Assembly (NCBI GenBank): GCA_022828595.1
Contig: JAKGHH010000004.1
Span: 55,702,422 to 55,766,421 of the forward strand
Length of the DNA stretch: 64,000 bases
Direction of reading: 5' to 3'
DNA from: Nelumbo lutea
Lineage: Eukaryota; Streptophyta; Magnoliopsida; Proteales; Nelumbonaceae
The notes beneath the pieces were generated by a model. That model saw nothing but the letters and a program-made list of their open reading frames with translations. It did not search any database and was not told the origin of the DNA. Below, piece by piece: positions 1-10,841 of the stretch; the stretch's first letter is position 1, and each line of letters begins with the position of its first letter. Both the position numbers and the translations under genes were made by a program.

Positions 1-240
1 AGAAAACTCATTCCCATATAATTCTAGCAAATAGGCAAGAAATCAATAGGTGGTAACCAGTTTCCCCTTCAACTTTGCAAAGAATACACCTATGTGGGGA
101 TAGACAAGAATTGGGTCTCTTTCTTTGAAGCAGGTCACATGTGTTAATTCTTTCTAGGAATGCTTCCCAACAAAAACTACCAACCCGAGGAGGAATCTCC
201 AAACCTCTTTAACAGGGAAAGACAGACCGCTAGAAGCAGA
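1..240 (-). pseudogene. LINE (non-LTR retrotransposon) 3' remnant, zf-RVT domain
   Basis: Read on the minus strand, about 65 codons encode a motif that starts IPPRVGSFCWEAFL, then has a C-x2-C pair (CILC), ET-x2-HLL, and a final C-x2-A-x2-IW. This is the pattern of the zinc-binding domain found after reverse transcriptase in plant LINE polyproteins. A stop at 8-10 closes it soon after the IW motif, and upstream similarity fades after about 240, so it is a short decayed fragment. It lies downstream of the last visible RBM25 exon on the same strand, so it probably sits in an intron of that gene. Family assignment rests on the motif alone. Confidence 0.6.
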
Positions 241-982
241 AGGCTGAGATAAGGTCTCAATGTAATAGCATTCAAAGTTATGGGTCAGTTTGGATGTGCC
301 AAAATGAGTCTCAAAGTGCCAGGCTAAGAACAAGTTAGAAGTAAATAATAGAGCTTTCTAAACTAAGTTTGTCTATCGTAAACCTCATAGTTCATTAATG
401 AGTACAATCTCATCAAATGGAATATTCAACAATTTGTATAGTTGTATATAACTATGAAAAAGGTATACTATTCCACTTCTAAACATATTTAACAAAACCC
501 CTATGCAAGCAAAACTATGTATGATAAATATTGTCAAACCAATTTCTGCATATGCTTCACCATATCTGGTTCGCATCATGTGGCTGAAATGTTTATGATC
601 ATTAAGGTCAGTTCAAATAATACTGTTACTATTTTCCTTGCACAGATTCTTGCAATGATAGAAATGAAAAGATATGCAAATCAGTTAAGTATGAGCACAC
701 AAACGGGTTTAGACTTATTTGGCTTGAGAAGTATGACTGAGTAACATGAATTAGCATCTGGCACTCTTCATGTCTATGCAACACATAACAAGTTACTTAG
801 CAAGTATACCAAACCAGTGCAGGAAGTCTTCCTACCCCCAATGGAGTAGACAAACATCAGTGTTTTGCAGTTGTTATTTTTCTTATCACTGTTTTATAGT
901 CATTAATTCAGAACTAAAAGAATGAACCAGTGCACCACAATAAAATAGCGTTCCATATAGAATAACTATAGCAGAACCATAC
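241..982 (-). other. Presumed intron 3 of the RBM25-like gene, no coding signal seen
   Basis: Below the donor site at 982 (gtatgg on the minus strand) no continuation of the RRM or of later RBM25 domains can be read down to the window edge. Only short chance ORFs occur. The next exon must lie outside the window, or the gene is truncated. Confidence 0.5.
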
Positions 983-3616
983 CACAAGCTCTTGTCCATC
1001 AACATTAAATTTACTTAGCAGACGCAGTGCACGAAGGACACCTTCTGCAGCCTCAAATTCACAGAATCCAAAACCTCTTGGAGTTCCATCACTAGGATCT
1101 TGTGCACGTTTCCAACTCTTGACAGGTCCACAAAGCTTCAAAAATACGGATGCAAAACCCCATAAGAAACAGAAGGGGAAGAAAGAAAGAAAGAAAACTA
1201 AATGCAAAGTACTTTAACATTGTAGCTTGTAAAGGATTGAATCAGGAAAATCATCTGTTGTCTAACAATCTAAAATATAAGAAAATAAAAGTAACCTACC
1301 CGGAGAAGGGAGAGCATAAAATCATTTTCCACAGTTGGTGCTATTTTTCCAACATAAACGGTGGTTTGTGGTTTCTCTGTTGGGGCAACAATGGGAATAA
1401 CTGGCCTTATAACAGGGGGCACAATCGGTGGAACTCCACGAATCCCTGGAACTGGAGGTCGTGACAATGGAGGAACCACACCAATTGCTCCTGGTGGACG
1501 TGGAGGAAAAGCGGGACGGACCATAGTTGTATATGGAGTGGCATAACGTGGAATTCCTGCATGGATGCAAACAATATCTATGCAAACTTGTCAGAGAAAG
1601 CCTAGAAACCATATATAATGATCATAGTCTTCCCAATAATTGAACTATTTATTTAAAGAAGAAAAAATTTGACAAGTCAACCAAATGCTTTTACCACACA
1701 ATACAAGCATATTAGAGATGGGCAGCAAGGCATGGCAACTATCACCAGCTGAACAGATAACCTGAAGGAAAATGGGGAAAACAGCACCCAGCTTATAAAC
1801 TATAAATGTAAAGTCAGCTTACCTTATATATCTCCTTGAACAATAGTATCCTTCAGAAGTTATCCCAGGCACTAAATGTGAAATTGAGCAATATGAGACA
1901 TGCAGCGTCTCACTCAAACCAAGGGAGTTGTTGATACAACACTACACTACCATGTTCCATTGCCTTTGAATACCATAGAAGTCGAAAAGAAAAGGGGAAA
2001 AAAGAAAGAAGAAAAAGGGCAAAAAAGAACACGGCAATACACTAGAAAAGAAACAGAAAGATGGACATAATGTAATGGGGAAAAAAGAGATTGTGATACC
2101 TTGTAACACAAGCGCAATGAGCACTCAGTTGCTAACATGATATGCTGCCGCAAATCTAAAACCCATGAAGGCCAAAAAGAGAAGTATCCTTATATCTAAC
2201 AGAAAATAGCTTAGTAGGAGGAAGATGATAAAACCAGCCACTATTTAGTCTCGAAGACTTGAACACTTATATTTACTGTGAAGGACTGACACAGTTGTTG
2301 GCATCATGGACTTTGAGTTTTGAATTTCCCGAGTATAGTTTAAATTGCCAAAAATATAAAATAGAAGTTTTCACCATAACAGTGCAACTTTATCAAAATT
2401 CAAGAAAACTAAGAGAATTTATTCATACCAACATAGGTGTTGTAGAAGGGGATCTTTAAAGAACCGCAAGATGAAGCCTTCCAACCTTTCACACCGTGAT
2501 CAATCAAGACACTGTAGGAGAAAACATCCTGTCATCGATACCTCATGCATCCTTTATCTAACGAATAGGATTTTTCACACTCTTTGTGTACCTTTCTCAT
2601 TCAAGAACTCCGCCCAACTAAAGCCAACCACTACAATGATTACTCATAACCCGTGATACTAAACTCAGGCAACCTTCTCGTTGCGGACGAGAATCTACTC
2701 TTCTTTTAGCTGTTCTTCGTCAACAATTAAAAATGTATCTATTGAGCACGTGATCTAGGAAACCAGGCCACAAATAGCCAACCTAGAAGTTATTATGGCC
2801 AGGGTCAATATCTAAGAACAACCTATCTTCCAAGTTCGTAACAATTCAATACAATAAAATTAAACCCAGAAGTGTGAATTTTACTATCCACGAAAGACGT
2901 GAGCAAGCTAGGAAAAAAAAGGGAAATTTAACATGCGAGAAATCGTCCACTAAACTCCAAACACTTGCTTTTGAGAATAAAAAGTAGATAAGGAAAAAGG
3001 ATAACAACCCACCAGGAGGAGGTATAGTGCCCTGATGTGCTGGAGCAGGAACAGCCAGGAATCCGTTGGGCATCTGCGTGTAAGGTCTCATGGCAGGATT
3101 GGGGACCTGTCCGAGAGAAACCTGGTACATACCGGTGGGACGTAACGGTGAAACTGAGACCGTAACCGAACCGGCTCCGCTTGGCATGCCTGGAAGCATA
3201 ACTGAAGCAGGGTTCACTCCAGGCGGTTGAACACTAGGGTTCTGAATGCTAGCGCCCTGAAAATTAGGGTTTTGTACATTAGCGTTTGGGAGGGGAGAGA
3301 ACTGCGGTATCGGCACAGGAACAGGCGCCACGGGACGAAAGGACGGGGCGGGAGGAAGGATAGGCGCAGTAGCGATCGTCGCTGGGGGGAATGATTGGAC
3401 TGGAGGGGGAATTGATGGAGTTAAAAGAGGAGGATTTAAATTGGGATTCTCCGGGGCGGGTTGAGATGCAGCTACAGCTGAAGTCGAAGAAGGCACCGAC
3501 GGTGCAAGAATGGGAGGAGATGGATCTGGTTGATTTGATTGTTGGATTGGTTTCTCGGCTTCTGAGGGCTCTGCTTTGGCCTCTAGGGTTGCGGGAGAGG
3601 ATGGAGTAACTTCCAT
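983..3616 (-). CDS. RBM25: RBM25-like splicing factor, N-terminal exons (partial)
   Basis: Three exons join in frame on the minus strand: 3616-3013, 1556-1300 and 1135-983. Splice sites are gtgggt...gcag and gtaggt...gaag, and the product so far is about 338 residues. I take the ATG at 3616-3614; an upstream in-frame GTG at 3634 is not a plausible plant start. Residues 1-260 are Pro/Ala/Ser-rich and low complexity. An RRM begins near residue 267, with RNP2 VYVGKI at 268-273 and RNP1 RGFGFCEF at 307-314, split by intron 2. RBM25 proteins are nuclear splicing regulators with an N-terminal RRM and a C-terminal PWI domain; the Arabidopsis gene affects ABA-related splicing. The Arg/Glu-rich middle and PWI domain are not in this window. 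Identification rests on the RRM and the phrase APTVENDFMLSLL. Confidence 0.85.
1557..3012 (-). other. Intron 1 of the RBM25-like gene (1456 bp)
   Basis: It is bounded by a minus-strand GT at 3012-3011 and AG at 1558-1557, and the exons on either side stay in frame (phase 1). It is AT-rich with purine-rich runs near 1990-2030. I see no further exon or recognisable repeat in it. Confidence 0.75.
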
Positions 3617-3900
3617 TGGAGGGATCTGCAGCACGTTGCGTTCGGGGAAGTGGGCTGTAAGCGTACCCTAAACACCTTTGTCTTGGTCTATTGTCTATTT
3701 GATATTCAGATTTTCTCAATGGATTGATTTCCCAAATGCACTGACTGCTTGTCACGGTTCTGTTTGCCTTCTGATAAGCTTCGGCGAGAGGGGCGGTAAG
3801 AAATAAGAATACAATCACAGAATTGGCATTGCGGGTCGGGTTTACTAAGCTGATACTTCGGCTCCGATTATACATGGTCTTCCCGGCAGGGTTTCTTTAC
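3617..3900 (-). promoter_or_regulatory. 5' UTR and promoter region of the RBM25-like gene
   Basis: This is the sequence immediately upstream of the chosen ATG on the minus strand. Base composition changes from GC-rich exon to mixed sequence. I could not identify a convincing TATA box, so the transcription start is not placed. Long ORFs here are out-of-frame shadows of exon 1. Confidence 0.4.
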
Positions 3901-4701
3901 AGTAAATAAGATGGAAGGTCAAGATTTTATATTGAGTTCTGCACAAGCTGGGTGATCAAACTGATCATTGCCTACCCCCCCCCCTCCCCCTGATCCATCT
4001 GGCCCGCAAATTTCCAGTCCTGGGCTTATCTTTTGATTCGAAGGCCGGGCTCCTGTATGTCCCATAATGTCTGGGCCCAAAAGGCCCAGCTTAATACAGA
4101 TAAGTGCTCGCTTAGGCTGGGCCTAAACTCACATGAAGCCCGTTATACCTAGTGCCAGGCCTAACCCGGTCCATATCTACAACTACAACTACAAGTATGC
4201 TCATGCCAAATCAAAGGCGTATGTCTCATGTCTCATGTGGAGAAGATTGTGTAAATAGTAGAGCAGGGAACCCTTATCTCTTGCAACCATGCTATGCTTA
4301 AATCCAACTAGACGCATATTTTTGGGCCCAGAAATAAGTTTTTCGTCGAAGCTAATCTGGCCTAGGCCCACATCAGGCATGTGCACAATGCTGGCTCTAC
4401 ATGTTTCCCTTCCTTTTCCTACCTTGCTTTTTCAAACCAAATACAACCTAAGCGACCTTCGTACAATGTGTAGCATGAGAATTTAATCAAATATGTTTTT
4501 CCCAAGCTATTTGTAGAGGTGCTTTTATAACTTAAAACTATGAATGGTCATGGACTCATGGTAACACTTGTTTTATCACAACCATGTGAATGTTTACATT
4601 TATTGATTCTATTAAAAACAATGGTAAACAACAACTTTAGTGTGAGTGTGTGACAATTAGGCTGTGATAGATTATTGATGAGTCGTTATGTGCAAGATTA
4701 G
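3901..4701. other. Intergenic spacer with a poly-C tract
   Basis: No gene is seen. A C-rich homopolymer-like run lies near 3975-3992. The stretch 4060-4160 holds several GGCCCA/TGGGCC words, common in plant promoters and repeats. The rest is AT-rich with no feature I can support. Confidence 0.5.
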
Positions 4702-5647
4702 GGGTGCAAACGGATTGAATTTGAATCGAATCAGGCAATATCTAAATTTAAATCCAATTAGAAAATTCAATATCTAGATTTGATTTGATATTCGATAGAT
4801 ATTGAAAATAAATGTCCGAATTTAAATTTGATTAAATATTTGAATATTTTATTCAATTCAAATTTGTTCGATTAATTATTTAGGTAAATAATAAATATTA
4901 TAATTATATAAATTATATAGATATATAAGGGTGAATTGTTGAAACCTCTCATCGAGTTTCTGATTGTTGTTGAAACCTCCCTTGAAGTTTGATAATTGCA
5001 ATGACCTCCCCTAAACTTTGTGACATAGTTGCAAGTAGATTCCCTTTTGTTAAAATTCTTTAAAAATAGGCATGAAAAAATCCAAAACACCCATGTAGTT
5101 ATCTTTCACCAAAATGTTTATTTTTTTTAATTTTCTCTTCATATGAATTGTTAGTCGAGACCCCTCCCATATCTTTTTTTTTTATTTTTTGTTTTTCAAT
5201 TTTGCCCTTTTGTATCAATCACTTAAAGGTAAAGCTTCGATTTTAAATTATCATTCCTATTGTTATGTTTTTTCTGTAAAAAACCAGCTTCAATAGTAAC
5301 TGCATGAGTAATTTGAACATTTTCATGCCTCTAGTTAGTGAATTATAACAAAGGGGGTCTAGTTGCAACTATGTCATGAAGTTCAGAGGAAGTGATTGCA
5401 ATTATCAAACTTCATGGGAGGTTTTAGTAATTTACCTAGTATATAAATTATGTTATTATTATTATTATTACTATTACTATTTATATTATTACTATTTAAA
5501 TATTTTATATAATGTATATGATAATTAAATAATCAGTCAATATTTGACATTTATCAAATCGAATAGTGTTATATCCAAATTCGATTCAATTATGTCAAAA
5601 CTCGAATTCAAAATCGATTTCTCAAATACCATTGACACCCCTAAACA
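4702..5647. mobile_element. AT-rich non-autonomous DNA element with terminal inverted repeats
   Basis: The left end reads TTAGGGGTGCAAACGG and the right end, reverse-complemented, reads TTAGGGGTGTCAATGG. Both continue into matching AT-rich sub-terminal words around GAATCGAAT. TAGGGGTG-type ends are common in plant hAT-derived MITEs. The flanking 8-mers do not match convincingly, so the superfamily is tentative. A second MITE (4928-5441) is inserted in the middle, which explains the size. Confidence 0.5.
4928..5441. mobile_element. MITE with roughly 110-130 bp inverted arms, nested in the AT-rich element
   Basis: The left arm (about 4928-5060) and the reverse complement of the right arm (about 5337-5441) share a long run of words: AAACCTCCC, GAAGTTTGATAATTGCAAT, TGACATAGTTGCAA. 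The short centre is T-rich. Flanks are AT repeats (gatatataa and agtatataa), consistent with a degenerate 9-bp target duplication of a Mutator-like element. Confidence 0.6.
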
Positions 5648-5706
5648 ATATAAATAGGATGGTATTCTTCAAAAAGCCTTTTTTCAGTTTTCAAATTGTT
5701 TCCATT

Positions 5707-5728
5707 TTGTTGTTTTTTTTTTTTTTTT
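5707..5728. repeat. Poly-T tract
   Basis: An almost pure T run of about 20 nt. No adjoining coding remnant shows it to be a retrotransposon tail. Confidence 0.7.
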
Positions 5729-6091
5729 GAAAATGTTATGTGCAACACACATGCACTTTTACTAGTTATTAGATTTGTCTATGGGCCTAGCTTGGGCTTA
5801 ACTTTTACCAAATATGAATGGGCCAGGCTTGAAGCCCAAGCATGAAACTGTGTACAACTAATCCCCAAGCCCAACATGTGAACAGGTCTACTAGTTATTA
5901 GGAATCTACCTATTGAGGCTACAAGGGTATCAGTAGCATTTTTTTGTTAGTTACGAACAATGAGGCTTTTTACATTTAAAAGTTGTTGATGTTGATCATT
6001 TCCATAATATTTGTAACATGAAAATCCATGCTATGTTTAATAATTATGCTCATCATCAACGTTATTACTTAAGATGAAGGAATACAATTAA

Positions 6092-6334
6092 GGGTTCGTT
6101 TAGTTCGTAGTTGGAATCGGAATAGTCCATTCCCATTGTCTGTTTGGTTCAGACAGGAATGAAACTGGGAATTAAAATCAGCAGGAATGGGATTCCATTC
6201 CCAAGAGAGGGGCAGGGAATGTTCCAGCAGAAATGGCAATGGGGTTTCTATTCCGGCCAACCAAACAGTTTGAATCAAAATAACCCATTCTGATTCCGAT
6301 TCTAAACTTCTATTCCTGAAAACCAAACGGACCC
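6092..6334. mobile_element. Tourist-like (PIF/Harbinger-type) MITE, copy 1
   Basis: The 243-bp element begins GGGTTCGTTTAGTT and ends AACCAAACGGACCC, which form imperfect inverted termini. The flanking trinucleotides are TAA on the left and AAA on the right, close to the TWA duplication of PIF/Harbinger elements. The interior is full of GGAATGG/CCATTCC palindromic words. A second diverged copy lies at 7552-7790. Confidence 0.6.
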
Positions 6335-6778
6335 AAAGTTTCATTGTCAATAGGATTATGTACTGCGAGTTGAAGATAAATACATTGATTGGTATGATGC
6401 CCTGGCATTTTATGACAATCACAATATATATTTGACCTAAACCCTCAAAGAAGCAGGTTTTCAAGTGGCCTCAATTGAAGTATAATCAAATGTCTTCCTC
6501 GTACTAATAGGGAGAGTAACTATCAAAGTGACACTATGAGTAAGGTAAGCCTTCTTAACTCTATCATGTCACAAGGGAAAAGCAATATGCTTTAAAATGG
6601 AAGAGTTAACTTGCTAATAGTTGTTTGCAACAACACTTCATTTACTATACCAGATGGTAGAGAGTTTACAATTGGATTGAATCTCCCTAAGTGAAAATCT
6701 TGTTCAATCACCTTTCCAATAGTGACTATACATTTGAAACACTTGAAATCTTGATGCTTCATGAGTGAAGAAAAATGG
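6335..6778. other. Intergenic, nothing recognised
   Basis: Mixed AT-rich sequence with no coding motif, repeat arm or RNA gene that I can support. Confidence 0.5.
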
Positions 6779-6905
6779 GAACTCACATATCTGCCCCACA
6801 ATGCTCCACAGCACATCCCAGTCATGTATTGAGAGCATCTCCCGATGATGACATCATCGGTTCTGGTACCATTATTGGGACGTTGTGGGGCAGAGATGTG
6901 GTCTC
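6779..6905. mobile_element. MULE-like fold-back MITE, short copy
   Basis: The left terminus GAACTCACATATCTGCCCC and the reverse complement of the right terminus (GAGACCACATCTCTGCCCC) are inverted repeats. Flanking 9-mers gaaaaatgg (6770-6778) and aaaaaatgg (6906-6914) match at 8 of 9 positions. The interior word CATCTCCCGATGAT is shared with the longer copy at 10187-10383. This copy has lost most of the inner right arm. Confidence 0.65.
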
Positions 6906-7551
6906 AAAAAATGGTGGCTACAACTTCTTCTTGAATGGCTCATTCATCCCTTTTAAAGGCAAATGGATCTAGTCCATCTCCATTGATATGCACACAGCAA
7001 AAGTTTCATACAATGCTTTACTTGTGCTCTCCAATGTCTCCCTTATCAGAGCCAAATCTATGTCATAATCAAACCAACTAAAGAATCACGTAACCAATTG
7101 ATTCCAAATTATTTTTCTTATCTACTTCAAGTGGTACAAACCAAGTTAGCCTTTCACCCTCCAAATTTTGCTAAATTTGATGGGAAGGCTCTCATCTATC
7201 TCAAGCTAACAACCCCCGCCCGTGTACAGGGGGCATTCAAATGCGTTTCATTTCTACAAAATCCAATTTCAATTTGGCTACATCATCACAAATGGATGTA
7301 GGAATAGTTCGTGATGGCAGATCTGGAATGTTTTCTTTTATCCCTTTTTTTTGTAATATTACAAATAAGTTTTTTTTTTTTTTGTAAGAAGGTTTATTGC
7401 TTCATGAACAATGCCATTACATTTTTCAAGCCCTTTCATTCATAATTTTCCTTTGTGAAAGAGTACAAATGCAAATATATACAAAATACAAGATTTTGCA
7501 TTCGTAATTGTACTCCTTCCAAACTGAGCTTCAATAACACTGCCTTCAATA
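6906..7551. other. Intergenic, nothing recognised
   Basis: No gene or clear repeat. A T-rich run lies near 7371-7384. Confidence 0.45.
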
Positions 7552-7790
7552 GGGACTTATGGTAAATTAGAATTAGAATCAGAATAATTTATTCCCCAAG
7601 TCTGTTTGATTCAAAGATGAATTGAAGTGGACATTGGAATCAATCGGAATGGGATTTGATTCCAAAAGGGAAGGGGATGGCCATTTCCTCGGAGGGGGAG
7701 ATTCCATTCCATGGGATGGCATTCAGGTTCCACCCCACCAAATAATTCGAATCTGAATGGCCCATTATGATTTTGATTAATTTACGTCCT
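7552..7790. mobile_element. Tourist-like MITE, copy 2 (diverged)
   Basis: The interior parallels the element at 6092-6334 in the same order: an AGAATCAGAAT-type start, CTGTTTGATTCA, GGAATGGGATT, GATTCCATTCC, an A/C-rich CCACCAAAT segment and a closing TGATTTTGATT. The terminal repeats are too diverged to place exact ends. Confidence 0.5.
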
Positions 7791-8140
7791 CTGTCCCCTT
7801 GGTTTTGTACCAAGCCAACAGCAGTTTGCAACACTAGGCTATTTTTCCATTTTAAACTTAAAAGTGATTTTGAAAATGATGTAGCAGGTTGCTATTGATA
7901 TAGTACCCCAAAAAAAAATCTGCACAAAGGGCATAGAAGATGTGAACTCACTATTGTAATGCCTTAGAGTTTCATTCTTATATCTCTATTTTTTTTACTT
8001 AAAAAGGCAAGTTTCGTTTTTTCCATCTATACTTGTTGAATCAAAGGCACCATTTTTTTTCCAAAAACGAGTGATATATTATATCTAAATTTTTTATGAA
8101 TCATAAAAAAATATATAAGATGAGTAAAAAAGCAAGTGTA
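7791..8140. other. Intergenic, nothing recognised
   Basis: AT-rich with poly-A and poly-T runs. No supported feature. Confidence 0.45.
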
Positions 8141-8148
8141 CTCTAACG

Positions 8149-8401
8149 CATGTCTTTTAAAACTGAACTGGTCAGGGATCTGGTTATCGGTTCGAATGGT
8201 TTGATCGTTCAACTTAAACGGTCGGCCCGTTCTGACAATAAAATTTAAAAAAAATAAAAAAATGGTCAAACCGTTCGAATGGTTTGAATGGTTCAGCGGT
8301 TTGCTGACCAAAATCAATAGTTTCCGGGAAAAATGAAACCAATCAAGTGACCAGTTCCCGGTTTTTTGGTCCGACCATTTGGTCTAGTTTTGAAAACCAT
8401 G
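8149..8401. mobile_element. hAT MITE with exact 8-bp target duplication
   Basis: A 253-bp element with ends CATGTCTTTTAAAACT and, reverse-complemented, CATGGTTTTCAAAACT. It is flanked by identical CTCTAACG at 8141-8148 and 8402-8409; an 8-bp duplication is the hAT hallmark. The interior holds inverted words such as CGGTTCGAATGGTTTGA and CAAACCGTTCGAATGG. It is too short to code for a transposase. Confidence 0.85.
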
Positions 8402-8802
8402 CTCTAACGTATACAAAAAAAAGGAGGGGAGAATTCAACTTTAGTACCCTGAATTTTGGGGGTAGTGTCAAGTTAGTACCCGAGCTTCCAAACGTGTCAT
8501 TGTAGTACCTAAACATTCAAAAAGTGTCAAGTTGGTCCCTATTGTTAATCGACCGTCAGTTATCTATTGAAAATGTCAAAACTACCCTTCAAAATAAAAC
8601 ATTGTTCATTATCTTCTACCTTGAGACTGAATTAGTTATCTTCAAAGAAAAATAGAGGAAAAAATACATGAAATATGGTATAGGGAAACAATAATTAAAA
8701 GCAAATAAATAACTAAACAATAATGTGTTTCAAACCTAAAGGTAGAAGACAATGCCTTCATTAGTCTATAATTTCAAATACCTCAATTAGTTCCGTCTCA
8801 AG

Positions 8803-9897
8803 TAGGGGTGGCAAATTTTCACCCAAACCACCCAGTATCTAACCCACCCAACCTGCTCATTTAAATGGGTTGGGTTGTGGATTTTTTAGCCTTTTTTTTT
8901 ATTTTCTTCATTTGAACAGAATAATTTATAATTAATGCATTAATTTTCTAATAATTATTGACTAAATTTAGTTTTGTCTTGAAGCGACACACTTCATCCA
9001 ACATAAATCCAAGTCAATTTGACTCGAGCCTGAACCAGTTCAAAGCGTATGCGATCCAACATATGTCGATACGAGTCGACCCGAATCCGAATAGACATCG
9101 AGCAAGATGGTTCGGTACCGCTTGCTTTTCCCGATCTGGGTCATCTGGTCCAATCAATATTTACACATACTTGGTACAAGCCGGTCCAAGTCGACCTGAG
9201 TTCAAAATGGTTTCAAGCAAGATGGCTCAGTGCCTGTGTGCTTTGCCCGGTCTGGATTGTCTACTCCGACCAATATCTGCATAAACCGACCCGAATATGG
9301 ACCGTTCCGATTTGCTTACATTGACCCACTTCGGACCAGTCGATTTGGTCCCAACCCCATACACAAACCTGAAATGGGCCGGTCCAAGTCAATCCACCAT
9401 TGATTGAACTGGTCTGGTCCGATCTGACCGAACTTATCCAGATCTAAACGGTTCAACCACCCTTTATGTGATTAGCTCGAAGATAATCCAGTTAGATAGT
9501 TCAAGTTGGTCTAACCGGTTTGAACCTAAGCGGTCCGGTCAATCCCAAAATTTGAACATAGTCAAATGACTTTGCCACTTGTGTAAAAATAACATGCATG
9601 TAATATGATTTGAACCTTCACCGCTTGTGTAAAAACAACATGCATGTAATGTGATTTGAACCTTACCACCAAGTTATGACCAACTTATTTGTTAAGAGAG
9701 AGAGTGTTTGTTTTTTAAGTCCATAAATATAAGATTAATGGGTTTGGGTTGGTTGGATTGGGTTAAAAAGGGTTTGGGTTGAACCAACCCATTTAATTTT
9801 ATATAACTAGGTCATTAATGGGTTGGCAGGTTAGATGGGTTGGATTGAAGCTCAACCCGAACCAAACCCAATCAAACCCGCCCAATTGCCACCGCTA
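8803..9897. mobile_element. Non-autonomous hAT element with exact 8-bp target duplication
   Basis: The 1095-bp element starts TAGGGGTGGCAA and ends TTGCCACCGCTA. It is flanked by identical GTCTCAAG at 8795-8802 and 9898-9905. Sub-terminal regions are inverted runs of the GGGTTGGGTTGG/CCAACCCA type. The interior is rich in GGTCCAAGTCGACC-like words and has a two-copy tandem of about 50 bp near 9566-9664. ORFs of about 100 codons in it show no transposase motif, so it depends on a transposase from elsewhere. Confidence 0.85.
9566..9664. repeat. Two-copy tandem repeat of about 50 bp
   Basis: Two adjacent units each contain CACTTGTGTAAAAAT or a close variant, then AACATGCATGTAAT and GTGATTTGAACCTT or a close variant. 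It lies inside the hAT element. Confidence 0.7.
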
Positions 9898-10186
9898 GTC
9901 TCAAGGTAGAAGACAATGAACAACATCTTCTTTTGTACGATAGTTTTGACATTTTCAATAGATAACTAACGATCGGTTAACGATAGGGACCAACTTGACG
10001 ATTTTTTTAAATTTAGGTACTGTAGTGGCACGTTTAAAAATTTGGATACTAACTTGACACTACCCCAAAGTTCAGGGGTACTAAAGTGGAATTTTCCTCA
10101 AAAAATATAACAAAAATGGCATGCACAAATAGTGAAAATACCGACCCGCTCACTGCTGAATCGGGGGAAAAGTGATCCAACCTCTT

Positions 10187-10383
10187 GAGACCAAATCAGC
10201 CCCTCCCCCCCCCACAAGATTGCCCCCACAATGTCCCACAGTACATCCATGCCGTGTATTGGGAACATCTCCCGATGATAATCTCATAAATGATATTGTC
10301 ATCGGGAGATGTTATTAATACACAACAGGGATGTACTATGGGACGTTGTGAGGGGCAATCTTGTGGGAGGCTGATTTGAACTT
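10187..10383. mobile_element. MULE-like fold-back MITE, full copy
   Basis: An almost complete palindrome: the left arm (10187-10279) and right arm (10290-10383) pair through CCCACAAGATTGCCCC, ACAATGTCCCA, GTACATCC and CATCTCCCGATGA. Flanks are identical CCAACCTCTT at 10177-10186 and 10384-10393, a 9-10 bp duplication typical of Mutator-like elements. It is the same family as 6779-6905. A transcript would form a near-perfect hairpin. Confidence 0.8.
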
Positions 10384-10599
10384 CCAACCTCTTATCCAAC
10401 TTTTAAAATATTGATTAGTGCCCCGTTTGGGAGGGTTTTGCTGCTGCAGCTTTGGTTTACGATATTGCAAGATACGCCCGTCACATAAAGCTAGGAAGTT
10501 GTTTTTGGCGAAAACCTGCAAAAGTCAACAAAATATTATTGTTGAGCTAAAGATTCAACTTTCCAACTCACATAGCACTTCTCACTCTGACCTCACGGT

Positions 10600-10720
10600 A
10601 TGCACCAGTTGCACATGGAGAACATCTTTCATAATAGCAACTTAGCAAGTTTTTATTCATAGAAGATGTTCTCAATACACAATGGGATCGATGTAGGGAC
10701 TTATGTGAGTAGGAGATCCC
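10600..10720. repeat. Degraded relative of the MULE-like fold-back MITE
   Basis: Contains GAGAACATCTTTCATAATAG and, further right, GATGTTCTCAATACACAATG. These mirror the inner parts of the arms in 10187-10383. Ends cannot be placed. Confidence 0.4.
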
Positions 10721-10841
10721 AATTCTCTCGTGAAGATAGTTTTAGGTATACAAGCCATTCAAAATAGCTTAATCAAGGAAGTAACCCTTGCAAACAGCCT
10801 CTTAAGCTCTCATCGACAGGCATCTTGTCAACTCAATTGTT

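Larger units (their letters stand above)
8424..10099. mobile_element. Long-TIR MITE (Mutator-like) split by a hAT element
   Basis: Arms of about 200 bp face each other: 8424-8630 and the reverse complement of about 9905-10099. Shared words in order include ACTTTAGTACC, GTAGTGTCAAGTTAGTA, GTCAAGTTGGTCCCTAT, GTTATCTATTGAAAATGTC and GTCTTCTACCTTGAGAC. Flanks aaaaaaaag and aaaaaatat agree at 7 of 9 positions, a weak 9-bp duplication. With the nested hAT (8803-9897) and one copy of its target duplication removed, the element is about 570 bp and nearly all arm. Confidence 0.7.

Noticed and set aside
3279..3875. 198-codon minus-strand ORF overlapping RBM25 exon 1
   Set aside because: It is in another frame of the exon and 5' region; the RRM-compatible frame splices correctly to exons 2 and 3.
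4702..5647. An exact hAT target duplication for the AT-rich element
   Set aside because: Several alignments of the ends were tried; the best flank pair matches at only about 5 of 8 positions in AT-rich sequence.
8958..9324. Two overlapping ORFs of about 100 codons in the hAT element, possible transposase
   Set aside because: No hAT dimerisation, zinc-finger or catalytic motif is visible; the sequence is made of repeated GGTCCAAGTCGACC-like words.
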